Assembly (NCBI RefSeq): GCF_900100365.1
Contig: NZ_FNKU01000001.1
Location: 4,291,501 to 4,355,500 of the forward strand
From: Pseudomonas cannabina
GTDB taxonomy: Bacteria > Pseudomonadota > Gammaproteobacteria > Pseudomonadales > Pseudomonadaceae
Direction: 5' to 3'
Length of the DNA: 64,000 nucleotides
In this document: positions 56,681 through 64,000 of the stretch, one piece after another
Position numbering within the stretch: the first letter of the stretch is position 1
Layout of the letters: each line of letters opens with the position of its first letter
Program-made: the position numbers and the translations under genes
Notes under the pieces: generated by a model
The model's database searches: none
Told to the model about the DNA's origin: nothing
Seen by the model: only the letters and a program-made list of their open reading frames with translations

Positions 56681-56813
56681 TGTCGGCTTTCGAAATAACT
56701 GAGAAAGGGCTAGGCTAGAGGCCTTTGTTGGCCATAAAACGCTTCTGAAATTACTGAGAAGAATGTCGGTAATAAATGAGACCAGATAAAAAATGATCGG
56801 AAATAAATGCGAC
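56681..56813 (+). repeat. Left-end TnsB-binding-type repeats (four)
   Basis: Similar 18-bp units occur at 56688-56705 (TTTCGAAATAACTGAGAA), 56743-56760 (TTCTGAAATTACTGAGAA), 56765-56782 (GTCGGTAATAAATGAGAC) and 56796-56813 (ATCGGAAATAAATGCGAC). Multiple TnsB sites at each end are the rule in Tn7-like elements. The fourth overlaps the tnsA start, so TnsB may repress its own operon (inference). Confidence 0.65.
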
Positions 56814-57488
56814 CAAATTAAACCGGTCCGGAAGATCAAGCCGACTCGCCGTAGCATTTCAGGAGTGATGGCTTTCAAGGGGCTCGGTGGTGTTGCTTTC
56901 GAATCGTCGTTGGAAAGGGATTTTTTGAAACGGATGCGGTTCTCTCACCAGGTCGAGTCGGTTATCTCCCAACCGGTTGAGGTTCCTTTCACCGACTCTT
57001 TGGGCCGTCCCCAGATCTACACTCCTGATTACCTTGTTTTCTATCACCAGCAGCACCTGCCCTATTTCGGCGCAATGCAACCGCTGCTGGTGGAGGTCAA
57101 GCCGAGGGAGCAATGGGTAGAAAATTGGCGAGACTGGTCAGGTAAATGGAAGGAGGCTCGCCGGTTGGCCCGTAGCCAGGGGTGGCAGTTCCGCATTTAT
57201 GATGAATCGCGCATTCGCGGTCTCCCGCTCGAAAACATTGTGTTCCTGGAACGTTTCGAGCGAATGATTTTTGAACAAGGCGACATCGTTGCTGTGTTGA
57301 AGACGCTGCGTGAGATGGAAGTCGCCCCAGTGCACTACCTTCTGGCACGGCACTTCAATGGTATTTTCCGTGACCGGGGCGTGTCGCTGCTTTGGCACTT
57401 GATCGCCACGCGTCAGGTCGACTGCGACATCACCGAACCTCTGAACCACGATCTCGAACTGTGGGTCCCCGATAATGAAACTGTATGA
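56793..57488 (+). CDS. tnsA: TnsA/TniC-type transposon endonuclease
   Basis: The 231-residue product starts MIGNKCDQIKPVRKIKPTRR and has the restriction-enzyme-like catalytic set: E37/E41 (AFESSLERDFL), D79 (IYTPDYLVFY) and E101-x-K103 (LLVEVKPREQW). TnsA cuts the 5' strands while TnsB cuts the 3' strands, giving cut-and-paste transposition. The C-terminal part would contact TnsC. The start at 56793 lies within the end repeats. It overlaps tnsB by 14 bases. In Tn6022 this gene is called tniC. Confidence 0.9.
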   Translation: MIGNKCDQIKPVRKIKPTRRSISGVMAFKGLGGVAFESSLERDFLKRMRFSHQVESVISQPVEVPFTDSLGRPQIYTPDYLVFYHQQHLPYFGAMQPLLVEVKPREQWVENWRDWSGKWKEARRLARSQGWQFRIYDESRIRGLPLENIVFLERFERMIFEQGDIVAVLKTLREMEVAPVHYLLARHFNGIFRDRGVSLLWHLIATRQVDCDITEPLNHDLELWVPDNETV

Positions 57489-59403
57489 AGACGACACCAG
57501 CGAGCACCTGGTTCCGTTTGAACCTGCTCGGTCACGCGTTGCCATTGAAGTCGGCGCGATGGTGCGCCGGGACAAGGAAATTTACCGGATCGTTCAAATC
57601 CTAGATCTACAAACGGTGATCGGGACCGAGGTCGAGACGGGCCGCAGTGCGGCCCTTCAAATTATCGACCTCAGAGCTGTAGATCCGGAGAAACTGGACG
57701 GGCTGTACGTTAACCACGATATCAGCAGCATCAGTTCGGATGCCTGGGCTATAGCGCAAAAGCGCTATTCCGCGATTCTGCCTTTATTGGGCAACACGGT
57801 GTTGTCCAAAGAGACAGTGGCAGCGCGTGCGAAGGCCACCGGGATCAGCCCGGCAACCCTTTATCGTTGGCTGGATCGTTACAGTCGATGGAATGAGGTT
57901 CTGGCTCTTGTTCCGCGCAAGCGCGGTTGGCGCGAGGGCAGCACACGTCTTTCTGTCGAAGGAGAAAAGCTCGTACAGGACGTGCTGGATGATTACTACC
58001 TGACGGTGCAGAGGTACACGGTTCAGTCCACGATTTCGGAGATTGAGCGCAGAGCGCGAGCGCTCGATATCCAGCCTCCTGGCGCATCTGCTATCAGGGC
58101 GCGGATTAGGCAGATTCCCGAGGTGGTGAAGCTTCGTCGGCGTGGTTATGCCGAGCAGGCGAACAACAGACACACTCCTTCAGTCGGACAGTTTCCGGAT
58201 GAGGGCTATCCGCTGGCCGTTGTGCAGATCGACCATACCCCGGTCAACCTCATTGTGGTGGACGAACGACATCGTAAGCCAATTGGCCGGCCTTGGCTCA
58301 CCCTCGCCATCGACGTCTACTCCTGCATGATCGTTGGTTACTACTTGGCGTTCGAGGCGCCTTCCGAGACATCTGTGGCGATGTGCATCGCACATTCAAT
58401 ACTTCCCAAGGAGGCTTGGCTGGCTGCTCACGACATTCGTGGTGAATGGCCTGTTTGGGGGTTTCCACGAACAATTCATACTGACAACGGTGCTGACTTC
58501 CGGGCGCAGAACATCGTGGATTCCTGTAAGAACTACGGGATAGACAGCGTCTTCCGGCCATCCAAAGTTCCAAAATACGGTGGTCGAATTGAGCGGGTGC
58601 TTGGCACTTTCATGAGAATGGTGCATGAGCTGCCAGGCACTACCTTCAGTAACCCTCAGGAACGCGAGGGCTATGATTCGGATGCTAAAGCCGTTCTCAC
58701 GATGGCGGAATTCGAGGTATGGCTGGTTCGATCAATTTTGAAGTACCACCAGACCTATCACAAAAAGATCCACATGAGCCCTGCTCGCAAGTGGCAGTTG
58801 GCGTTCTTCGGCAATCGGGAGGTTGATCCTCTGGTCAGTGTGCCGGCGCGGCCCACCGATCCTTTGGCTGTCCAGTTGGATTTCCTACCATCGGTTCGCA
58901 GGACTGTGCAGACGTACGGTGTGCAGTGGGATCTGTTCTACTATTCCGAAGCGCTGCGTCATTGGATCAATCAAAAGGATCCCGCGACCGGGAAGGCAAT
59001 CAAGTTGCTCTTCAGGCGTGACCCGAGGGATGTCAGCGTCATTTGGTTCTATGACCCTGTTCTGAAGCAGTATTTTCGCGTACCGGCCTCATACCAGGCA
59101 TTCCCTGCGGTGACGCTTTGGGAATATCACGCTGCCAAGGATAAAGCTGTCAGCGAAGGGCGGGGGAACATTGACGATGCATTGATCGCCGAGTACGCCG
59201 TCGAAAACCGAAAGCTAGTCGAGGAGGCTTCTGCGACCAGCAAGAGAGCTCGCAAAGACGCTCAGAAGAGTCGTACCCACAGCAAGAAAGGTACACCGGC
59301 CCAACCCACAAAGCCCGTAGCCAAGCTGGTGCTGGATCTCGTGCAGGAGGATTCTGACCTGCTTATGCTTTCGGAAGTCGAATCGACAGGTGAAGTCGAA
59401 TGA
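57475..59403 (+). CDS. tnsB: TnsB/TniA-type DDE transposase
   Basis: The 642-residue product has N-terminal winged-helix DNA-binding regions (ATGISPATLYRWLDRYSRWN) and the rve core with D253 (QIDHTPVN), D337 (HTDNGADF) and E373 (GRIERVLGTFM). A Mu-type C-terminal barrel and a Lys/Ala-rich tail that would bind TnsC follow. It recognises the end repeats, breaks the 3' ends and joins them to the target. It overlaps tnsA and tnsC (4 bases, ATGA). Full length and undamaged. Confidence 0.93.
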   Translation: MKLYEDDTSEHLVPFEPARSRVAIEVGAMVRRDKEIYRIVQILDLQTVIGTEVETGRSAALQIIDLRAVDPEKLDGLYVNHDISSISSDAWAIAQKRYSAILPLLGNTVLSKETVAARAKATGISPATLYRWLDRYSRWNEVLALVPRKRGWREGSTRLSVEGEKLVQDVLDDYYLTVQRYTVQSTISEIERRARALDIQPPGASAIRARIRQIPEVVKLRRRGYAEQANNRHTPSVGQFPDEGYPLAVVQIDHTPVNLIVVDERHRKPIGRPWLTLAIDVYSCMIVGYYLAFEAPSETSVAMCIAHSILPKEAWLAAHDIRGEWPVWGFPRTIHTDNGADFRAQNIVDSCKNYGIDSVFRPSKVPKYGGRIERVLGTFMRMVHELPGTTFSNPQEREGYDSDAKAVLTMAEFEVWLVRSILKYHQTYHKKIHMSPARKWQLAFFGNREVDPLVSVPARPTDPLAVQLDFLPSVRRTVQTYGVQWDLFYYSEALRHWINQKDPATGKAIKLLFRRDPRDVSVIWFYDPVLKQYFRVPASYQAFPAVTLWEYHAAKDKAVSEGRGNIDDALIAEYAVENRKLVEEASATSKRARKDAQKSRTHSKKGTPAQPTKPVAKLVLDLVQEDSDLLMLSEVESTGEVE

Positions 59404-60290
59404 GCACATACGACCACATCCATCCTGATTTTCGACCAGTGTTGCAGTTGAGCGACCGGGAACGGATCCTCTTCATAGGAGAGGAACGTTGGATAGGTTA
59501 TGCATTGGCTCGCACAATCCTCGACACGCTCAATGATCTGATTGTCATGCCCAAGCGAGCCCGCATGCCTAATTTGCTGATCGTGGGGGATTCCAATAAC
59601 GGTAAGACGACCGTTATCAGGCGATTTCAGAAAACGCATGGCGAAGGGTACGTCGACGAAAATGATGATCCGGTCCGCCCCCTGATTTTGGCAGAGGCCC
59701 CATCGACTGCTGACGAGAAGGCGCTGTATGTGGCTCTTTTGGAACAGCTATGGATGCCTTACAGGATCACGGATACCAAGTTGGCGTTGCGCTACCAGGT
59801 TATTCACTCCTTCCGCGAGCTTAAGGTCAGAATGCTGATCATTGATGAGTTCCATTCATTGCTCACAGGCTCTGCAATCAAGCAGCGTGAGGTGATGAAC
59901 GCTTTGAAGTCCCTCTGCAACGAGCTGGTGATTCCAATCATTGGTGTTGGAACCACGGATGCTGTTCGCATCCTCCATCATGATCCACAACATGCCAGTC
60001 GCTTCGATGTTATCAAGCTCGATCAATGGAAGCTCGATCCCGAATTTCAGCGCATGCTCAAAGGCTTTGAGTCGATACTGCCTTTGAAAAAGCCTTCTGG
60101 GCTGGCACATCCAGACAAGGCTCGGCGTGTACACGCGATTTCCGGCGGTAACCTTGGGAATGTACACCGGCTTCTGATGGAGTGCTCGAAGCAGGCCATA
60201 GTCTCCGGCAAGGAATGCATTGACATAGAACTCATCGAGAGCATGTCATGGTTGCGTCCTACTCGTGGCATCCGGGAGCAGTCTCTGTAA
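59400..60290 (+). CDS. tnsC: TnsC/TniB-type AAA+ transposition regulator
   Basis: The 296-residue product has Walker A VGDSNNGKTTVIRRF (about 60-74), Walker B LIIDEFHSLL (D149, E150) and a sensor-1-like IPIIGVGTTDAVR. TnsC filaments on target DNA link the target selector (TniQ) to TnsAB and give immunity against repeated insertion. Short compared with Tn7 TnsC (555 residues) and close to TniB of Tn6022. It overlaps tniQ by 43 bases. Confidence 0.92.
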   Translation: MSTYDHIHPDFRPVLQLSDRERILFIGEERWIGYALARTILDTLNDLIVMPKRARMPNLLIVGDSNNGKTTVIRRFQKTHGEGYVDENDDPVRPLILAEAPSTADEKALYVALLEQLWMPYRITDTKLALRYQVIHSFRELKVRMLIIDEFHSLLTGSAIKQREVMNALKSLCNELVIPIIGVGTTDAVRILHHDPQHASRFDVIKLDQWKLDPEFQRMLKGFESILPLKKPSGLAHPDKARRVHAISGGNLGNVHRLLMECSKQAIVSGKECIDIELIESMSWLRPTRGIREQSL

Positions 60291-61369
60291 ACCCGGTCTG
60301 GCCTCTTAGTAAACCGCTGCTTACGGACGAGCTTCTGACTTCCTGGATTATCAGGATGGCTCTGGCTCACGGCTGCTCACCAGCAGCGTTGACAGCAATC
60401 GCATGGCCTGGCACTAGGGCTTGGGCAAGTGATTTGGATCGATCTGTTTCAGTGAGTAGGCTTGCGGTTCTGAGTAAGCAGTCGGGTGTGCCCTGCGCAA
60501 GCTTGCAGTCTGCTACCCTCAAAAATGTTATGACTTCGATTGTGCGTCAGCCGCACAGATTACTGCGCGCAAGCTGGCCTTGGCTGACGGTACTGGGTTG
60601 TCGAGGCGGTCATCATAGCGGAGGGCTGCAATGCTGCCCGGATTGCATTGCGCAATCCAATTCACGTTTTTTCATCCAGTGGCGTTTGGCCTGGCATACC
60701 TGCTGCCCTATACATGGGGTGCAGTTGATTGAGCGGTGCGGGCATTGTCTGGCGCCTATGCAACCGGAGCTGCTGAGAGCCGGTGCTTCGCTCAGTGATT
60801 GCTACAGGTGCGGTGCTGCGCTAAGCGATGGCGCTCGGTGCGACGCTGCAGAAGCTGCGCTGGCTTTCCAGATATACGTGGACGAAAACATTGGCCGCTG
60901 GCCCTTGTACGGCTCATCGCCACTCGACTTTCGCGATTGGTTAACTGTTGCACGAACTTTGGTGAGCTTTGCTCAGGCAGCAGTGCGTCGCCATAGCGCT
61001 GCGGCTGAAAGATTCTTCGAATCACTAGGTATACCGCTTGAGTCCCTTCAACCGATTCCGTTGGGGTTGCCCCTTGAATACCTGTCTCCCGCTGAGCGCT
61101 CTGTCCTGCTCAGCATCGTGTGGGTGATAATGTCAGCCGGGCCACAAAGATTTATCGAAGCGGCACGGCATGAGTCACTTCCAGCCTCGACGCTGCATTT
61201 ACCCACCAGTGGTTCTCCTCCAGTTTTGCTGGATCTGGTCGCCGCATTGCAGTCGCCCAGGCATCATCTGGTGAGCGGTGTTGACCGTGAACATCCCAGT
61301 AGCCCCGCGCAAACGCTGCGTATGTGGTTGCGACTGAAACGAAAGGTCAGACGACGTGGTATCCGTTGA
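60248..61369 (+). CDS. tniQ: TniQ/TnsD-family target-selection protein (TniD-type)
   Basis: The 373-residue product has the TniQ N-terminal motif KPLLTDELLTSWIIRMALAH and the zinc-binding CCPDCIAQ, AWHTCCPIHGVQLIERCGHC (HxxC/CxxC ligands). A C-terminal helical region (about 210-373) is less conserved and may read the target. It bridges the attachment site and TnsC. The start lies inside the tnsC end, so translation is coupled. It overlaps tniE by 14 bases. Confidence 0.88.
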   Translation: MVASYSWHPGAVSVNPVWPLSKPLLTDELLTSWIIRMALAHGCSPAALTAIAWPGTRAWASDLDRSVSVSRLAVLSKQSGVPCASLQSATLKNVMTSIVRQPHRLLRASWPWLTVLGCRGGHHSGGLQCCPDCIAQSNSRFFIQWRLAWHTCCPIHGVQLIERCGHCLAPMQPELLRAGASLSDCYRCGAALSDGARCDAAEAALAFQIYVDENIGRWPLYGSSPLDFRDWLTVARTLVSFAQAAVRRHSAAAERFFESLGIPLESLQPIPLGLPLEYLSPAERSVLLSIVWVIMSAGPQRFIEAARHESLPASTLHLPTSGSPPVLLDLVAALQSPRHHLVSGVDREHPSSPAQTLRMWLRLKRKVRRRGIR

Positions 61370-62801
61370 ACATTTGGCTCGCTGTGAATGCGACGGCTGC
61401 GGCCGTGCCATTGAGCAGCCTAAGAGGATTTACCAAGAAAAGCGCTATTGCGGCAACTGCTACCCGCGGCTGTTCAAGCGTCGACTATGTCCTGCCTGTG
61501 GCAATTTCGCCAGACTCCCGACATTCGATAAGACCGCTCGCTGCAGTGCCTGTTTAAGACGCGGTTCTTGTGCCCGATGCAACAAAGTCGATTTTAAGAT
61601 AGGGCGGATCACCCCCTATGGGCCTGTATGCAAACCCTGCGCAGTGCACTTTCGTGAACCGGCAATCTGTGACGCCTGTGGAACGCTTTCTCAGCGAACA
61701 GCGAGGAACTCGCTGACCGGCAGATTGCTCTGCCCAAAATGCAGCGGCCCTGCTGCCGAAACCTGTCCTGATTGCCGGCGCCATCGCGTACTGATTTCGG
61801 AACTTGATGGTCGCAAGCGCTGCAAGGTATGCATTGAGCAGGGTGTGCTTGCGTGCGCGACTTGTGGTGTCAGCACACCAGCCGGGCGAGGCAAGGAATG
61901 TGAGAGGTGCTATTGGGAGCGAACCTTCCAAAAGCGCCTGGCAATCAATACCAGCGGTTTAAGCGTGCTATCTATGGCGCAGCGATTTGAGCGTTTCGGA
62001 AACTGGGTTTTGCTTGAGCTCGGACCCAAGGCTGCGGCCTTGAAAATCAACACCTATTACAAGTTCTTTAAAGAGCTCGAAAACGTCTGGCAGGGTGTGC
62101 CTCAGTACTCTCAGCTGCTGCGGCATTTCTCAGCCGAAGGATTGCGCCGTTCTCGTGTGCCGATGAGCTGGCTGAGCGAGTTCGACGGATTAGTGGTGTG
62201 CGAACAAGCCCGTGAGGAGGATTCGGAGCACCGACGTGTGCAGGGCATCATGGAGCAACCCCGAGAGTCTTGGCCTCAGCAGTTGATCACTGGTTATCAC
62301 CGTATGTTGCAAAGTCGGCTGGCGGCCGGTGACATCAGTTTACGGTCCATCAGGCTCGCCTTGCGATCTGCTTCTGACCTTCTGGATCATTCGCGACTGA
62401 AGGCTGCCGCCATGATTGACCAGAAAGTACTCGACGGCTATTGGCGTAAGTCGCCGGGGCATGTGGCAAGTGTCACGGGGTTCGTCGGGTACTTGAATCA
62501 GGTCTACAACGCAGGGCTGAACTCTCGCCCGGATCCGAGGTGGGCAAGGCAACAGAAACAAGCGAAGCGCGAGAGAGAGCTTGTCGAATTGCTGCCACAA
62601 CGCGACGAGACTAGCGATTTTGAGTCACGATGGATCGTTAAAGCCTTGGCTTATTTCCATGGGATTGGCAGGGTCAGTCGCAAGGGGCTGGTATATACGC
62701 CGGCAACCTACCAGGGGACTGCTGGATTCAACATCGAATGCTCACAAAGGGGGCTCTGGGTGCCATCAGCGAGCACCTATGAGCGAACCATAGAAGAATG
62801 A
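61356..62801 (+). CDS. TniE-like protein: multiple zinc ribbons plus tyrosine-recombinase-like core
   Basis: The 481-residue product (GTG 61356, with AAAGG upstream) has about seven CxxC pairs in the first 200 residues (CDGCGRAIEQ, YCGNCYPR, CPACGNFARL, CSACLRRGSCARC, CDACGTL, CPKCSGPAAETCPDC, CATCGV, CERCYW). The remainder is helical, with LRSIRLALRSASDLLDHSRL resembling the core-binding domain of phage-type integrases. No catalytic R-H-R-Y set is seen. It occupies the place of tniE in Tn6022, a gene I recall as linked to comM targeting (TnsF-like); I cannot verify that here. Confidence 0.75.
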   Translation: MVSVEHLARCECDGCGRAIEQPKRIYQEKRYCGNCYPRLFKRRLCPACGNFARLPTFDKTARCSACLRRGSCARCNKVDFKIGRITPYGPVCKPCAVHFREPAICDACGTLSQRTARNSLTGRLLCPKCSGPAAETCPDCRRHRVLISELDGRKRCKVCIEQGVLACATCGVSTPAGRGKECERCYWERTFQKRLAINTSGLSVLSMAQRFERFGNWVLLELGPKAAALKINTYYKFFKELENVWQGVPQYSQLLRHFSAEGLRRSRVPMSWLSEFDGLVVCEQAREEDSEHRRVQGIMEQPRESWPQQLITGYHRMLQSRLAAGDISLRSIRLALRSASDLLDHSRLKAAAMIDQKVLDGYWRKSPGHVASVTGFVGYLNQVYNAGLNSRPDPRWARQQKQAKRERELVELLPQRDETSDFESRWIVKALAYFHGIGRVSRKGLVYTPATYQGTAGFNIECSQRGLWVPSASTYERTIEE

Positions 62802-62961
62802 TGGTGAGTCATGGAGGCTGACCTGCTGTTTGCTTTCGACCTGACTGCCACGTGGAGATTTACAGGCATGGCGGTCTTCCTTGGAAAAAGCTTGCTGAAA
62901 CCTCAATCCTCTCGCGCTTGACCACCGCGGGACACTAGTGGTGACGGGACAGAGATCCAGG

Positions 62962-64000
62962 TTAGCTGAGCGTGATCCCAAGCTCGCTGAATTTGTTGAT
63001 GAGGATGCTCCGGTAAAGAATTTCTTTATCGTGTTTGCCGTGGTTGAAGGTGACGTAGTCTGCTGGGTAGAGCTTGTTGAGCTTGCTGAACACCCCTCTG
63101 TAGCCAACGATTCTTCGGCACAGCTCGTTGACGAAATTTTTGAACGCCTCTTCATTTTCGCTGAATTTCATCAACAGTCCGGCAGATCCGGGGGGTATTT
63201 CACCTTTTTTGCCGTCCTTGCGCTGAACCTCGACGCAAAAATAGTTGCCCTTGATGGTTTTGATGCGCACGATCAGTATGCCTCGTCGCAGTCCAGCGCT
63301 CCGGTCCAGATACAGCCAGGACCGCACATCTGATGGCAGATCCTCTTCATTTTCGACCGCGAGTTCAACAATACCGAGGGGCGGCTTACTGCTGAATCGC
63401 GCCACGGGTGTGTACCAGTCCACGCGCAGAATCTGTTTCGGATTTTCAGCGCCAATCGACTTGAGCGCTTTCCAGATGTCCATGAAAAAGCCTTGGGTTT
63501 CGAGCACCACGTCGAGCGCAGCCTCATGCTCCTCATCCGATACCGTCTCTAACTTGCCAACTTGCTTTCCACTTCCCGTGCCGGTACCTGCGGAAACTCC
63601 ATCTGCCTCAGGTGGTGCTGGCCCAAGGCGGCTTTTGTTGGCCTTCACCACGGATTTTGTTTTCTTCACTGGGCGCTTTGCGCCGAGTACTTTAAAAGGC
63701 GCCGCTTTCGCCTCATAGATTTCGGCATGCCGATCCGGCTCAACCGTGGATCGTTCTTGGAGAAACTCTTCGAGAGCGGCGCTTTTGATTGGGCGTGGCA
63801 GCACGAGCCTTCCCAAGCCATCCACACCTTCGCTGCTGTCGAACTTTAGCTTCTGAAATTCAACTTCCGGACCTTTGGGCATGTTCGTTCCCATAAGATC
63901 CAAGCACAAAAACGTTTTCCCGCCATTCAGCCATTTACCCCGGGCGAGGATTTCACCAGGGCCTTCGAGCCAGGGTCGGCATTCGAGGAGTATGGGCTTG
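62962..64000 (-). CDS. Possible TnsE-like cargo protein, C-terminal part (runs off window)
   Basis: The frame is open from the window edge to TAA 62962, at least 346 codons. Near the edge it reads PWLEGPGEILARGKWLNGGK and CLDLMGTNMPKGPE, then a Lys/Ala-rich linker. The C-terminal domain (about the last 190 residues) has ILIVRIKTIKGNYFCVEVQR and YRGVFSKLNKLYPADYVTFN. The two-part layout and wording remind me of TnsE, the Tn7 factor that directs insertion into replicating plasmid DNA. This is a low-confidence call. Internal ATGs (63909, 63891) are unlikely starts since conserved-looking sequence lies upstream. It is convergent with tniE. Confidence 0.5.
   Translation of the reverse strand, partial: KPILLECRPWLEGPGEILARGKWLNGGKTFLCLDLMGTNMPKGPEVEFQKLKFDSSEGVDGLGRLVLPRPIKSAALEEFLQERSTVEPDRHAEIYEAKAAPFKVLGAKRPVKKTKSVVKANKSRLGPAPPEADGVSAGTGTGSGKQVGKLETVSDEEHEAALDVVLETQGFFMDIWKALKSIGAENPKQILRVDWYTPVARFSSKPPLGIVELAVENEEDLPSDVRSWLYLDRSAGLRRGILIVRIKTIKGNYFCVEVQRKDGKKGEIPPGSAGLLMKFSENEEAFKNFVNELCRRIVGYRGVFSKLNKLYPADYVTFNHGKHDKEILYRSILINKFSELGITLS

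Larger units (their letters stand above)
56681..64000 (+). mobile_element. Tn6022-like (Tn7-like) transposon, left part, in comM
   Basis: It begins with TGT at 56681 next to comM and carries, in one direction, tnsA, tnsB, tnsC, tniQ and tniE-like genes, the order described for Tn6022/AbaR backbones (tniC-tniA-tniB-tniD-tniE). TGT/ACA ends and end repeats are typical of Tn7 relatives. The right end, the cargo and the 5-bp target duplication (left copy would be GCCAC, 56676-56680) are beyond or not visible in the window. Confidence 0.9.

Overview
The window comes from a member of the Pseudomonas syringae group. The evidence is a typical Pseudomonas chromosomal block (rpmG-rpmB, coaBC-dut-algC-argB, pyrE/crc, rph/yicC, gmk-rpoZ-spoT, exbBD-tonB, oxyR-recG), a HrpL-type hrp box in front of a large candidate type III effector gene, and heavy loading with IS elements and MITEs of the kind seen in plant-pathogenic pseudomonads.

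Region 1 (1-24982) is an accessory mosaic, probably partly plasmid-derived. It starts with an IS21-family end that cuts a parA gene preceded by iteron-like 8-bp repeats. A serine recombinase and small plasmid-type genes follow. Next is an EcoRII-type restriction module (dcm, a frameshifted vsr, EcoRII-like endonuclease) lying between the outer ends of two Tn3-family fragments. A toxin/antitoxin-like pair comes next; its ADP-ribosyltransferase-like gene is split by a 99-bp MITE, and its 3' part is duplicated in inverted orientation around an IS91-family element. A decayed resolvase/DDE transposase/ATPase transposon (10.4-13.6 kb) precedes the effector gene with its hrp box. From 16.4 to 24.5 kb there are nested insertions: a second IS91 copy plus an IS91 fragment, two full copies of one IS5-type element (here IS5-A) and one full plus two partial copies of another (here IS5-B), a third 99-bp MITE inside a secreted-protein gene, two copies of a 101-bp MITE, and a fragment of a nucleoid-associated-protein-like gene.

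Region 2 (24983-26585) is an IS1182-family copy that joins the mosaic to the chromosome. Its two flanks are unrelated half-terminators, which suggests that IS recombination created the junction.

Region 3 (26620-56680) is conserved chromosome: ribosomal proteins, a peptide-binding protein, radC, CoA/dUTP/alginate/arginine genes, pyrE, crc, a second IS1182 copy inserted in the loop of the crc terminator, RNase PH, YicC, gmk, rpoZ, spoT, ridA, a lipoprotein, an SDR protein, the TonB energy-transducing operon, oxyR, recG, a YbaK-HDOD protein, a GFA-family protein, a citrate transporter and the 3' part of comM.

Region 4 (56681-64000, running off the window) is the left part of a Tn7-like transposon of the Tn6022 type inserted in comM. 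It has end repeats, tnsA/tniC, tnsB/tniA, tnsC/tniB, tniQ/tniD, a tniE-like zinc-finger gene, and a convergent gene whose product may be TnsE-like. The five transposition genes overlap and probably form one translationally coupled operon. I found no rRNA, tRNA or CRISPR array.
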